A program made the translations under genes and the position numbers. Positions 1-7,425 of a stretch of 28,402 bases of DNA are shown in pieces. How positions within the stretch are numbered: the first letter of the stretch is position 1; each line of letters begins with the position of its first letter. Source of the DNA: Bacillota bacterium (GTDB lineage Bacteria; Bacillota; Clostridia; Oscillospirales; Ethanoligenentaceae); assembly GCA_023391535.1 (NCBI GenBank), contig JAEWAU010000056.1, forward strand, positions 1 through 28,402, given 5' to 3'. Below the pieces are notes generated by a model, which saw nothing but the letters and a program-made list of their open reading frames with translations, was not told the origin of the DNA and did no database searches.

Positions 1-20
1 GGGCGGGCTTTTGCCCGCCC
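1..20 (+). terminator. GC-rich hairpin at window edge
   Basis: A perfect 8-bp stem (GGGCGGGC at 1-8, GCCCGCCC at 13-20) closes a TTTT loop and is followed by TCTTC. It is probably the terminator of a gene lying before the window. The U-tract is poor, so the direction is uncertain. From here to the start of the next gene (242) I see no other gene. A 10-bp palindrome CTTCGCGAAG lies at 155-164 and could be an operator for the protease gene, but that is speculative. Confidence 0.4.
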
Positions 21-242
21 TCTTCGGGAAAACGCCGTGCGCGCCGCTGGTCCGGCCTTTTTGGATGGTGCGGAGCAGGATACGGCGCGCTTCCCCGGCC
101 ACGCACTCCGGAATTTTCCGCCGGGCGCCGCCATTTCCGCAAGCTTAAAAAATTCTTCGCGAAGTGTTTATAAAGTCTTCACAACTCTCTGGTAAAGTAA
201 GAATTGCAAAAGCAAAAACAGCTTTCAGAGAGGGTGTTATTT

Positions 243-1589
243 ATGAACGACGATTTCAGCAGGACTTCTTCCTATGACGATATCCCCGGCACCGCGCAGA
301 ATCCGGAGAGCGTGCCGGAAAAAAGCCGCGGGCGCCGCGGGAAAAAGGCGCGCAGGCGCCTGTTCGTCACGGCGGCCTCGGTGGGAGGCGCGGGGCTGCT
401 CGCACTGGCCGTGGTGGGCACGATGACGCTTTCGTCCCTGCCCTTCGGCGGCAGGAGCGCTTCGGCGGCGAAGCCCACGCTCACCGTCGAGAACCAGCCG
501 ACCTCCGCGGCGGTAACTCCAACTTCCGCCACAAGCGAGATGTCGGTCGCGCAGGTGGCGGCAAAGGTGACCCCGTCGGTGGTGGGGATTGTGGATTATC
601 AGAACACGTCCGTGCAGCCCACCGCCGAAGGCAGCGGCATCGTGCTCACGGCGGACGGATACATCGCCACCAATGCGCACGTCATCAGCGGGGCGGATAA
701 GATTCAGGTAGTCGTGCCCCAGGGTAAGACCTACACGGCCAAAGTAATCGGCTCCGATACCAAAACCGACCTCGCGGTGCTCAAAATCGACACTTCCGGC
801 GTAAAGCTCGCCTATGCCACACTGGGTGATTCCTCGCAGCTCGCGCTGGGGCAGAACGTCGTGGCCATCGGCAACCCGGGCGGGCTCACCCTTTCGAACA
901 CCGTTACGAACGGCATCGTTTCGGGCCTCAATCGCACCATCGACGATTCCACCAGCGATATGAAGTACATCCAGACCAATGCGCTCATCAACCCCGGCAA
1001 CTCGGGCGGCCCGCTCGTGAACATGTACGGCCAGGTGGTGGGTATCACCAGCTCCAAGATCGAGGAAACCGGCTTTGAGGGCATCGGGTTCGCCATCCCC
1101 ATCAACAGCGCCAAAACCATTATAAACGACCTGATTACCAACGGCTATGTCACGGGGCGCGTGCAGATCGGCGTTTCGGTCTACCCGCTCTCCACCGCCT
1201 ACACGCAGGCGAGGGGTCTGCCCTCGGGGCTTTACATCACGGCCGCGGACCAGACCGGCACGGCATATGCCGCGGGCCTTCGCGCGGGCGACATCATCAC
1301 GAAGATTGACGGCGTGTCCCTCTCGTCCGACGATTCCGATACCGTTTACAGCAAATTCACCAGCGAGGAAACCACGTACAAGGTGGGGCAGACCGTTACG
1401 CTCACCGTTTACCGGTACAGCACCGGCAACACCCTGACGCTCTCCGTCAAGCTCGCGCAGGATAAGGGCACTTCCAGCACTACGGATAGCGCGCAGAGCG
1501 GAACCGGCAGCAGCGGTTCCGGGTACGGCACCGGCAGCAGCGGGTATGGCAGCAGCAACAGCGGAAGCCTGAGCGGCCAAGCCGCCTGA
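243..1589 (+). CDS. htrA: HtrA/DegP-type membrane-anchored serine protease with PDZ domain
   Basis: A trypsin-like protease that degrades misfolded extracytoplasmic proteins at the outer face of the membrane. The 448-residue product has a basic cytosolic N-terminus, one membrane helix at about residues 39-62, a protease domain at about 100-300, one PDZ domain at about 305-405 and a Gly/Ser-rich tail. The catalytic triad is visible: His146 in TNAHVI, Asp176 in KTDLAVLKI and Ser254 in GNSGGPL. This architecture and length are usual for Firmicute HtrA. ATG at 243 is chosen because GAGAGGG precedes it; a TTG at 204 would add 13 residues but has no good ribosome binding site. No clear sigma-A promoter is seen; TAAAGT at 193-198 is a weak -10 candidate. 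The gene stands alone and ends at a bidirectional terminator. Confidence 0.93.
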   Translation: MNDDFSRTSSYDDIPGTAQNPESVPEKSRGRRGKKARRRLFVTAASVGGAGLLALAVVGTMTLSSLPFGGRSASAAKPTLTVENQPTSAAVTPTSATSEMSVAQVAAKVTPSVVGIVDYQNTSVQPTAEGSGIVLTADGYIATNAHVISGADKIQVVVPQGKTYTAKVIGSDTKTDLAVLKIDTSGVKLAYATLGDSSQLALGQNVVAIGNPGGLTLSNTVTNGIVSGLNRTIDDSTSDMKYIQTNALINPGNSGGPLVNMYGQVVGITSSKIEETGFEGIGFAIPINSAKTIINDLITNGYVTGRVQIGVSVYPLSTAYTQARGLPSGLYITAADQTGTAYAAGLRAGDIITKIDGVSLSSDDSDTVYSKFTSEETTYKVGQTVTLTVYRYSTGNTLTLSVKLAQDKGTSSTTDSAQSGTGSSGSGYGTGSSGYGSSNSGSLSGQAA

Positions 1590-1616
1590 TCTCCGGCGCA
1601 AGTCGGTTTCTATAGC

Positions 1617-1656
1617 AAAATGCCGGCCTCCCTTGAGAAAGGGAAGCCGGCATTTT
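1617..1656. terminator. Bidirectional terminator between htrA and the DinB-like gene
   Basis: An inverted repeat pairs AAAATGCCGGC (1617-1627) with GCCGGCATTTT (1646-1656), extended inward by TCCC/GGGA. The A-run and T-run at the two ends let it act as an intrinsic terminator in both directions, which fits its place between two convergent genes. Confidence 0.85.
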
Positions 1657-1677
1657 GCGCGGTGAGCGGCGCGGCGC

Positions 1678-2193
1678 TCAGAACGCGATTCCCGTTTCGT
1701 TTTCCGGAATCGGGCGCGTCAGACCCAGCGTTTTCGGCCATTTCCCGGTATCCTCAATGAGGAAGCCCATGAGCATGCCCATATGGCTGTGCAGATGGCG
1801 GTGCTGCGCCAGAATCAGGGTGAAGCGCGTCCATTCGCAGCGTTCCGGCCGCAGCAGCAGCGCTTCGTCGGTGAGCGCGGCGTTATAGGCGGTGATTTTT
1901 GCCTTCACCGCGCTGAAATAGCAGCCGATCTCCGCGCGGCTCAGGCGCTTTTCGCTCACGGCGTCGAGATTGTTGAGATCCGTTTCGTGAAACGGAGGCT
2001 CCGTATAGATCCGCGGGTTTATATACCACTGATCGAGCGAGTGCAGCATGTGGTAAACGTGTTTCCAAAGCGGCATTTCGCAGTAGCATTTATCCCACAG
2101 CGCGTCCGGCGCGCAGGCAATGACGTTTTCCACTTCCCACAGGGCGCGGTCCGCCTCGTCCCGGATCACCGCCGCAAGGCTCGATTCATCCAT
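1678..2193 (-). CDS. DinB-superfamily protein
   Basis: A 171-residue protein of the DinB/YfiT-like four-helix-bundle superfamily, whose members usually bind a metal ion through three histidines. Some are bacillithiol- or mycothiol-dependent transferases, but many have no known reaction. Visible motifs are KHVYHMLHSLDQW near residue 45 (His45, His48, His51) and a His-rich HRHLHSHMG stretch near the C-terminus. The start at 2193 (MDESS) is preferred: AAAGGA lies 11 nt upstream, while the in-frame ATG at 2205 directly abuts that site and overlaps the upstream gene. It begins 4 bp after the P-loop kinase gene ends, so the two are probably co-transcribed. The substrate is unknown. Confidence 0.75.
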   Translation of the reverse strand: MDESSLAAVIRDEADRALWEVENVIACAPDALWDKCYCEMPLWKHVYHMLHSLDQWYINPRIYTEPPFHETDLNNLDAVSEKRLSRAEIGCYFSAVKAKITAYNAALTDEALLLRPERCEWTRFTLILAQHRHLHSHMGMLMGFLIEDTGKWPKTLGLTRPIPENETGIAF

Positions 2194-2197
2194 ACGC

Positions 2198-2755
2198 TCA
2201 ACCATCCTTTCGCTCGGGCGCGGAAGCCTGCGCCCCGGCCTGTGCCGCGTGTTTTCCCAGCACGGCGTCCGCAATTCGCCGGGCGGCCTGCTGCGCCGAA
2301 ATGTCGCTTACGTCGATCTTCACGGTATCCATCCGCGCATACAGCGGGAGCCGTTCGAGGCTGCGCGCCAGAACGTCCGGCGTGCGCGCGCCGCGCTCCA
2401 CATCGAGGGCGATATGCCTCCCCAGCGCCTGCGGGGAAAGCGTGAGCGTAAATTTGTGCAGGGTGAAATCCAGGCCGGAAAGCTGCGTGAGTAACGCGTC
2501 CATAATGGCTTCCTCCTGCATCACCCAGCAGAACAGGACGTTTTCGTATTCCGAGCAGCAAAGAAAACTGCGGAGCAGGTGGACGATGTTGCCCTGCACC
2601 ATACGTTTGGTTTCATCGGTTACGACAAACGGCTCCATCTGCCAGCACCAGTCGCCGTCCAAAAAGACGCAGCGGCCGAGCAGATGCAGAAGCTCGCGGC
2701 AGGTGGCCGTTTTGCCCGCCCCCATGGTTCCGTTTACGAAAATGAGCCGTTTCAC
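2198..2755 (-). CDS. Small P-loop nucleotide kinase-like protein
   Basis: A 185-residue P-loop NTPase of the AAA_33 / adenylate-kinase-like type, probably a small-molecule or nucleoside kinase. The Walker A motif GTMGAGKT sits at residues 9-16, just after the first beta strand, and is followed by an acidic FLDGDW segment at about 31-36, where related kinases bind substrate or magnesium. A basic lid-like region (VERGARTPDVLARSLERL) lies towards the C-terminus. The start is GTG at 2755, with GGGGA about 8 nt upstream. It is the first gene of a two-gene unit with the DinB-like gene. Nothing in the sequence tells the phosphate acceptor. Confidence 0.72.
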   Translation of the reverse strand: MKRLIFVNGTMGAGKTATCRELLHLLGRCVFLDGDWCWQMEPFVVTDETKRMVQGNIVHLLRSFLCCSEYENVLFCWVMQEEAIMDALLTQLSGLDFTLHKFTLTLSPQALGRHIALDVERGARTPDVLARSLERLPLYARMDTVKIDVSDISAQQAARRIADAVLGKHAAQAGAQASAPERKDG

Positions 2756-2812
2756 GGCCGGTATCCCCGCTTTCTTTTTCGCCGCACCGCTTTTCCGGCG
2801 GGCCTTGCACCC

Positions 2813-2841
2813 ATCTTACTCCCCCGCACGCGCCGGCGCAA
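2813..2841 (-). promoter_or_regulatory. Candidate promoter for the kinase/DinB pair
   Basis: On the minus strand TTGCGC (2836-2841) and TAAGAT (2813-2818) are separated by 17 bp, upstream of the GTG at 2755. The -35 is weak and the -10 matches 5 of 6 positions. A possible divergent promoter for the MFS gene is TTGACT at 2907-2912, but its -10 (CATCAT, 2930-2935) is poor. Nothing else is seen in the 2756-3028 gap. Confidence 0.35.
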
Positions 2842-3028
2842 GCGCGGAAGCGCCGGAAGGCGCGCGGGCCGCGAGGAAACGGGACGAAACCTTTTCCGTT
2901 TTTGCATTGACTTTCCCATCGAAAAGGGCCATCATTTGAGGGACGGGATGGTTTCTTCGCGCGGCGTGCCACCGCTGCGCGGGAAAAACGACGCAGTCGA
3001 AACGACGTGATCGAACGGAGGAATACGG

Positions 3029-4270
3029 GTGAAGCTGAATGTCAAAAAGGAGTTCCTGCTGGGGTTCGGGTTCCTTTCCATCGAGCTGATCTGGGCGCTG
3101 TTCAATTCGTTTGTCCCCATTTTCCTGCGGGTTTATATCAGCAGCAACACGCTCATCGGCTTTCTCATGACGCTGGATAATTACGCGGGGCTGTTTTTGC
3201 AGCCCGCCTTCGGCACCCTCAGCGACCATACGCACACCCGCTTCGGCAAGCGGATGCCCTTCCTGCTCGCGGGAATGCCCGTCGCGGCGCTGAGCGTCGC
3301 GCTCATTCCGCTCCACTGGAACCTCGTGTCGCTCATCGTCATCATCGTAGTGATGAACGTCGTGATGGCCACATTCCGCTCGCCCACCGTGGCCCTCATG
3401 CCCGATATCACCCCGGAGCCGCTGCGCAGCAAGGCCAACAGCATCATCAACCTCATGGGTGGCCTCGGGTCCATCATCGCCTTTTTCGTCGGTTCGCGGC
3501 TGTATAACCTCAACCACGGCTACCCGTTCTATATGGCCGCGCTCGTGATGCTGGCAAGCCTGGTTGTAATCAACCTCGCCGTGCGCGAAAAGCGCGATTC
3601 CCTCAATTTTACCGCCGCGCCAAGGCCGGATCAGCCGGATAAAACGGTAGAAGCGCCCCGTGGGCCGGATTGGGCAACGCTCCGCCGCGCGCTGCCCCTG
3701 CTGCTCGCAATCTTTTTGTGGTTCGTGGCGTTTGACGCCGTGAACGCGTTCTTCACCCTTTACGGCAAGGAATACCTGCACGTCAGCGAGGCGCTGGCCG
3801 CCGGAAAGCTTACGTATTTCTCGCTGGCCATGCTGGTGTTCGCGGTGCCCGCGGGCCTGATCGCCACGAAGATCGGGCGCAAGCGCACCATCCTTATCGG
3901 GCTTGCCATCATCTGCGTCACGTTTCTGGGCCTGCGCTTTTTCAGCAGCATCACCGCTATCGGCTATCTGTTCATCCTCTGCGGAGCCGCGTGGGCGCTC
4001 ATCAACATCAATTCCTATCCGCTGCTGCTGAGCATGGGCTCGGAAGAAAAAGTGGGGCGCTTCACGGGCTACTATTACGCGTTCTCGTGCCTTGCGGGCA
4101 TTGTTTCGCCCACGCTCGTGGGCGCGCTCATCGACGCGCTGGGCTACCGCATTCTGTTCGTTTATTCGGTGATCGGCTTTGTTCTGGCTTTGGGCTGCAT
4201 GCTGTTTGTAAAAGATCCCCGCAGGCCGAAGGACACGGCTCCGAAAGAGCCTTTGGAGGCGGCGGCATGA
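3029..4270 (+). CDS. Major facilitator superfamily transporter (SLC45/GPH-like)
   Basis: A 413-residue polytopic membrane protein with about 12 hydrophobic segments in two halves, separated by a hydrophilic loop near residues 190-220. The loop after helix 2 reads FGTLSDHTHTRFGKRMP, the MFS signature in the form typical of the sucrose/SLC45- and GPH-like branch (GxxSDxxxxxxGxRxP). This suggests a proton- or cation-coupled sugar or glycoside porter, but the substrate cannot be read from sequence. The start is GTG at 3029 with CGGAGGA about 7 nt upstream. Its TGA stop overlaps the ATG of the next gene (ATGA), so it is translationally coupled to the glycerophosphodiesterase. Confidence 0.85.
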   Translation: MKLNVKKEFLLGFGFLSIELIWALFNSFVPIFLRVYISSNTLIGFLMTLDNYAGLFLQPAFGTLSDHTHTRFGKRMPFLLAGMPVAALSVALIPLHWNLVSLIVIIVVMNVVMATFRSPTVALMPDITPEPLRSKANSIINLMGGLGSIIAFFVGSRLYNLNHGYPFYMAALVMLASLVVINLAVREKRDSLNFTAAPRPDQPDKTVEAPRGPDWATLRRALPLLLAIFLWFVAFDAVNAFFTLYGKEYLHVSEALAAGKLTYFSLAMLVFAVPAGLIATKIGRKRTILIGLAIICVTFLGLRFFSSITAIGYLFILCGAAWALININSYPLLLSMGSEEKVGRFTGYYYAFSCLAGIVSPTLVGALIDALGYRILFVYSVIGFVLALGCMLFVKDPRRPKDTAPKEPLEAAA

Positions 4271-5133
4271 CGGCGGTTCTTACAGTTTTGATCGTGGTGC
4301 TCGTTTTGACGGGCGCGCTCTGCTTCCTCACGGCGCCCGGAGCCGTCGAAAAAAGCCGCTATCCGTGGCTCATGGGGCATACGTTCGCCCACCGCGGGCT
4401 CTATACGGAGGACCAGACGGTGCCCGAGAACTCCATGCCGGCCTTCGCGCGCGCCGCGGAGGCCGGCTACGGCATTGAACTCGATGTGGAACTGACCTCC
4501 GATGACCGGCTTGTGGTGTTTCACGACGACGCCCTCGCGCGCATGACGGGCGCGCCGGGTACCGTTTGGGAAAGCGGCTTCGAGCGATTGCAGGGCCTGC
4601 GCCTTGCCGGCACGCAGGAGAAAATCCCGCTGTTCGAGGATGTCCTCCGCCTGGTGGGCGGGCGTGTACCGCTTATCGTAGAGATCAAAACCACCCCGCG
4701 CCTCGAAAAGCTCTGCTCCATGACGTACGCCGCACTCCGGGAATACGGCGGGCCGTACTGCATGGAGTCGTTCAACCCCTTTATGACGGGCTGGTTTAAA
4801 CGGCACGCCCCGCAGGTGCTGCGCGGGCAGCTTTCCATGCGTTACGGCAGCGGGGAGCATATTCCCGGCATCCAGAAATTTCTGCTGGGGAATCTGCTGC
4901 TCAACTGCGTTTCGCGCCCGCAGTTTGTCGCCTACCGGCACGAGGACAGCCGCCGGTTTGCCTTTCGGTTCTGCCGGCTGCTCGGCGCCGTGGCCGTTGC
5001 GTGGACGCTGCGCAGCGAAAGCGAGCTTGCGCGCGCGCGCGGCCGCTTCGACGCGTTCATTTTCGAATATTTCGAGCCGGGCGGACGTCAGTCGGCGCCC
5101 TCCGGCGCGTTCTCCGCTTCGAAAAAGCCGTGA
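4267..5133 (+). CDS. Membrane-anchored glycerophosphodiester phosphodiesterase
   Basis: Hydrolyses glycerophosphodiesters to glycerol 3-phosphate and an alcohol, recycling phospholipid head groups or processing teichoic-acid-type polymers. The 288-residue protein starts with a membrane helix (about residues 3-23), followed by a GDPD TIM-barrel. Key residues are visible: His42-Arg43-Gly44, Glu54-Asn55-Ser56, metal ligands Glu71 and Asp73 in ELDVELT, His86 in VVFHDD, and VEIKT. The predicted active site is therefore outside the cytoplasm. The start overlaps the MFS stop by 4 bp, so the two may act together on uptake or recycling of a glycerol-linked compound (inference). The last 46 bp also code, on the other strand, for the C-terminus of the hydrolase, and the Ser/Ala-rich tail (GRQSAPSGAFSASKKP) may be a recent extension. 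Confidence 0.88.
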   Translation: MTAVLTVLIVVLVLTGALCFLTAPGAVEKSRYPWLMGHTFAHRGLYTEDQTVPENSMPAFARAAEAGYGIELDVELTSDDRLVVFHDDALARMTGAPGTVWESGFERLQGLRLAGTQEKIPLFEDVLRLVGGRVPLIVEIKTTPRLEKLCSMTYAALREYGGPYCMESFNPFMTGWFKRHAPQVLRGQLSMRYGSGEHIPGIQKFLLGNLLLNCVSRPQFVAYRHEDSRRFAFRFCRLLGAVAVAWTLRSESELARARGRFDAFIFEYFEPGGRQSAPSGAFSASKKP

Positions 5134-5768
5134 AGGACCTCGTAGAGCTTCGGGCTGTTCACCACATAGCTTCCATGGTCCTCTCCGGGAAGAATGCGCA
5201 GCGTGGAATTTGGAATTCCGGCGGCGATCCATTCGGTGTGCTTTTTGCGGATGAGGTCGTGCTCTCCGGCCAGAACGAGCACCGGGATGCGGATGCGGGC
5301 GAGATTCGCGCGCCGGATGTGCGGCTCCTGAAGCATCATGAGCAGCTTCGGGTCCTGTGTGGAAATCCAGTCGCGCCGCATGGAGGCAAGTTCGCGCGCG
5401 CGCAGGCCGCTCGGCACGGCGTTGGCGCCGCTCACCGCCATGCGCGAAAGCAGCTCCGGATACCGGGATGCCACCAGCAGGCCGATAATGCCGCCGTCGC
5501 TGAACCCGTAGAGCATCGGCTTTTGCAGGCCCAGCGCGCGGATAAACGCCGCCGTGTCCTCCGCCATGGCGCCGTAGCTGAGCGGCGCCTGCCCGCTTTT
5601 TCCGTGGCAGCGGCTGTCGAGCGCGTACACGGTGAAGTTTGGCGCGAGCTGGGGCGTAATCGTTTCAAAAATTTCATGGCTTCCGCCGTTGCCGTGCAGC
5701 AGCACGATCGGCCGCCCGCTCCCGGTTTTTTCATACCAGAGCCGCACGCCGTTTACCTCAATGTCCAT
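5088..5768 (-). CDS. Alpha/beta-fold hydrolase
   Basis: A 226-residue serine hydrolase of the alpha/beta fold. The motifs appear in the expected order: oxyanion-hole HGNGG at residues 25-29, nucleophile elbow GFSDGG with Ser90, acid Asp171 in LVLAGEHD, and His198 in GEDHGS. A short lid lies between about residues 115 and 155. Such enzymes act as esterases, lipases or C-C hydrolases; the substrate cannot be assigned. AGAGGAGG lies 8 nt upstream of the ATG. It is a single-gene unit read towards the phosphodiesterase gene, whose coding end it overlaps by 46 bp with no terminator between them. Confidence 0.85.
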   Translation of the reverse strand: MDIEVNGVRLWYEKTGSGRPIVLLHGNGGSHEIFETITPQLAPNFTVYALDSRCHGKSGQAPLSYGAMAEDTAAFIRALGLQKPMLYGFSDGGIIGLLVASRYPELLSRMAVSGANAVPSGLRARELASMRRDWISTQDPKLLMMLQEPHIRRANLARIRIPVLVLAGEHDLIRKKHTEWIAAGIPNSTLRILPGEDHGSYVVNSPKLYEVLHGFFEAENAPEGAD

Positions 5769-5819
5769 TCTGGTTCCTCCTCTGCGGCGCCCATGCGGGT
5801 GCCGGCTTTGTTTGAACCT

Positions 5820-5849
5820 ATTTTACCGCATTTCGGGCCGCGCCTGCAA
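5820..5849 (-). promoter_or_regulatory. Candidate promoter of the alpha/beta hydrolase gene
   Basis: On the minus strand TAAAAT (5820-5825) matches the -10 consensus at 5 of 6 positions. A weak -35, TTGCAG (5844-5849), lies 18 bp upstream of it. It sits about 50 bp before the hydrolase start codon. Confidence 0.4.
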
Positions 5850-5889
5850 ACCGGAATACCGGGTGCGCCCGGAAAAATCGGAGAACTTA

Positions 5890-5898
5890 TGCTATATT
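5890..5898 (+). promoter_or_regulatory. Candidate extended -10 promoter of the AI-2E-family gene
   Basis: TGCTATATT is an extended -10 element (TGn plus TATATT) with no good -35. It would start transcription near 5905, giving a leader of about 130 nt that contains the folded region at 5914-5971. Confidence 0.4.
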
Positions 5899-5913
5899 CC
5901 GCGTAAAACAGGA

Positions 5914-5971
5914 CGATACTCTTTGTAAGCAAACCGGCGCAGGTGGGCGCCGCGCATTGCGAAGAGTATCG
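5914..5971 (+). ncRNA. Structured 5' leader upstream of the AI-2E-family gene
   Basis: The segment folds as nested helices: CGATACTCTT (5914-5923) with AAGAGTATCG (5962-5971), then GCAA (5929-5932) with TTGC (5957-5960), then CGGCGC (5935-5940) with GCGCCG (5947-5952) around an AGGTGG loop. This long imperfect stem-loop has no U-run, so it is not a terminator. It matches no riboswitch class that I recognise. It could be an RNA element or, as DNA, an operator for a dyad-binding regulator. Confidence 0.45.
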
Positions 5972-5991
5972 GCCGGGAAGAAAGTCAGTCA

Positions 5992-6023
5992 GGCAGAATA
6001 TCAGCCGGGCAGAATATCAGTAA
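5992..6023 (+). repeat. 16-bp tandem repeat before the AI-2E-family gene
   Basis: The motif GGCAGAATATCAG occurs twice with a 16-bp period (units 5992-6007 and 6008-6023). A weaker third relative lies just upstream (GGGAAGAAAGTCAG). The repeat ends immediately before the AAGGAAG ribosome binding site. It may be a regulator half-site array or a replication-slippage duplication. Confidence 0.6.
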
Positions 6024-6036
6024 GGAAGAAAACAAC

Positions 6037-7200
6037 ATGGAACTGAACCGCGGCAACATGAAAAAGCTGATGCTGCTCATTGCCTTCGGCATCGCTTTTT
6101 ACCTGGGGCTCACCAATTTATACCGCCTGCAGGCTTTTTTCGGAATGGTCGCCGGCCTCTTTGCGCCCATTCTTCTCGGATTTGCGGTGGCCTACGTGTT
6201 CAACGTGCTGCTGCGCGTGATTGAGGCGCGCCTGTTCCCCCCGCTGGACCGTCGGTTCAGAAAGGTATGGCCGAAGCTGCGGCGCCCCGCGAGCATCACC
6301 ATTTCGCTGCTCGCCGTGAGCGGATCGATCGCCCTCATCGCGCTCATCATCGTTCCGGATATCGTCTCCACGGCGACGAACCTGGCGGGCAGCATCCCGG
6401 TGCTGCTGAACCGCGTGGCGGGCCAGTACCGCGCGTTTGCCGCCCGGTATCCGGCAATCAACCGGCATCTTTCCAACTTTCGGGTGGATTGGACTAGCGT
6501 CAGCCAGATGCTCACCCAGAATGTCCGGGGATTCGCCAACTATCTGGTGAACGACACGCTCACGCTCACCACCAACCTGTTCAACGGCATGGTTTCGGCC
6601 ATCCTCGGCTTCGTCATCGCGGTCAACATCCTGTTTTCCAAGGAAACGCTCAAGCGGCAGCTGCGAAAGCTCCTTTACGCATTCCTGCCGCACGATTACC
6701 CGCGCAAAACGATCCGCGTTCTGAAGCTTACCGACCAGGCGTTTTCGGATTTTATCGCGGGCCAGTGCATCGGGGCCGTGATCCTCGGCATCCTCTGCTT
6801 TCTCGGGATGCTGCTGTTCCGCTTTCCTTACGCCCTGCTCATCTCGGTGCTGGTGGCCGTGTTTGCGCTTCTGCCCATTTTGGGGCAGATTTTCGGCACC
6901 ATCATCGGCGCGCTGCTGATTCTCACGGTCAGCCCCATTCAGGCGCTGTGGTTCATCCTGTACGTCAATGTGCTGCAGCAGCTCAACGGCAACCTCATCT
7001 ACCCCAAAATCGTGGGCTCCAAAATCGGGCTGCCCACGCTGTGGGTGCTGGTGGCCATCACGCTGGGCGGAAGCCTGTTCGGCATTCCCGGAATGCTCGT
7101 GAGCATTCCGATCTTTTCCGTTGCGCGCACGCTCCTTTCCGAGAGCGTGGAACGGCGTCTGCGCAAAAAGCGTGAGGAATCGCCGGAACAGGGGACTTGA
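6037..7200 (+). CDS. AI-2E family transporter (PerM/TqsA-like membrane protein)
   Basis: A 387-residue polytopic membrane protein of the AI-2E/PerM family. Members export autoinducer-2 in a few studied cases, while others act in ion or osmotic homeostasis, so the name should not be read as a proven substrate. Features include N-terminal hydrophobic helices, a long hydrophilic extracytoplasmic segment at about residues 115-185, and the conserved C-terminal half with FIAGQCIGAVILG, FALLPILGQIFGTIIGA, NLIYPKIVGSKIGLP and GIPGMLVSIP. Length is normal for the family. AAGGAAG lies about 9 nt before the ATG. It is a single-gene unit with its own folded leader, and downstream it runs into the hairpin-rich element at 7221-7385. 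Confidence 0.88.
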   Translation: MELNRGNMKKLMLLIAFGIAFYLGLTNLYRLQAFFGMVAGLFAPILLGFAVAYVFNVLLRVIEARLFPPLDRRFRKVWPKLRRPASITISLLAVSGSIALIALIIVPDIVSTATNLAGSIPVLLNRVAGQYRAFAARYPAINRHLSNFRVDWTSVSQMLTQNVRGFANYLVNDTLTLTTNLFNGMVSAILGFVIAVNILFSKETLKRQLRKLLYAFLPHDYPRKTIRVLKLTDQAFSDFIAGQCIGAVILGILCFLGMLLFRFPYALLISVLVAVFALLPILGQIFGTIIGALLILTVSPIQALWFILYVNVLQQLNGNLIYPKIVGSKIGLPTLWVLVAITLGGSLFGIPGMLVSIPIFSVARTLLSESVERRLRKKREESPEQGT

Positions 7201-7226
7201 AAGGTCCGGATCGCATACGGAAAAGG

Positions 7227-7267
7227 GGGTGTTGCAAAACGCAGTACGATGCGTTTTTGCAACACCC
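7227..7267 (-). terminator. Left hairpin of the element; terminator for leftward transcripts
   Basis: GGGTGTTGCAAAA plus CGCA pairs with TGCG plus TTTTTGCAACACCC around a GTACGA loop, with a 1-nt bulge. Read on the minus strand the stem is followed by CCTTTTCC, giving a modest U-tract for transcripts coming from thiT. Confidence 0.55.
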
Positions 7268-7338
7268 GGCCTGCGGGGCGTTCCGCCCCATTTTGCTGCG
7301 CAAAACCGCGCCGTTTTGACGCTCGCAGTTCAAGAGGA

Positions 7339-7385
7339 GCTGTGGCAAAAATGAATGTACATTCATTTTGCCACAGCCCCTTTTT
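7339..7385 (+). terminator. Right hairpin of the element; terminator for the AI-2E-family gene
   Basis: GCTGTGGC (7339-7346) pairs with GCCACAGC (7370-7377), continuing through A/T pairs into the palindrome ATGAATGTACATTCAT (7351-7366). The stem is followed by CCC and TTTTT at 7381-7385, a good intrinsic terminator in the plus direction. Confidence 0.75.
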
Positions 7386-7425
7386 GAACCTGAGAACCGT
7401 ACGGAACGCGGATTTTCCCGAAAAT

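Larger units (their letters stand above)
7221..7385. repeat. MITE-like hairpin-rich element with imperfect terminal inverted repeats
   Basis: The two ends are imperfect inverted copies: AAAAGGGGGTGTTGCAAAA at 7221-7239 and, as its complement, AAAAAGGGGCTGTGGCAAAA from 7385 back to 7366. Each end is one arm of its own long hairpin (7227-7267 and 7339-7377). Two smaller perfect hairpins lie between them: GGGGCG/CGCCCC at 7275-7289 and TTTTGC/GCAAAA at 7291-7305. There is no coding capacity and no obvious target-site duplication. The layout suggests a non-autonomous repeat that doubles as a two-way terminator cassette between the convergent AI-2E-family and thiT genes. Confidence 0.55.

Noticed and set aside
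237..1601. 454-codon open frame antisense to htrA
   Set aside because: It mirrors htrA in a GC-rich strand, has Arg/Gly/Ala-rich composition with no domain, and the sense frame has a complete catalytic triad.
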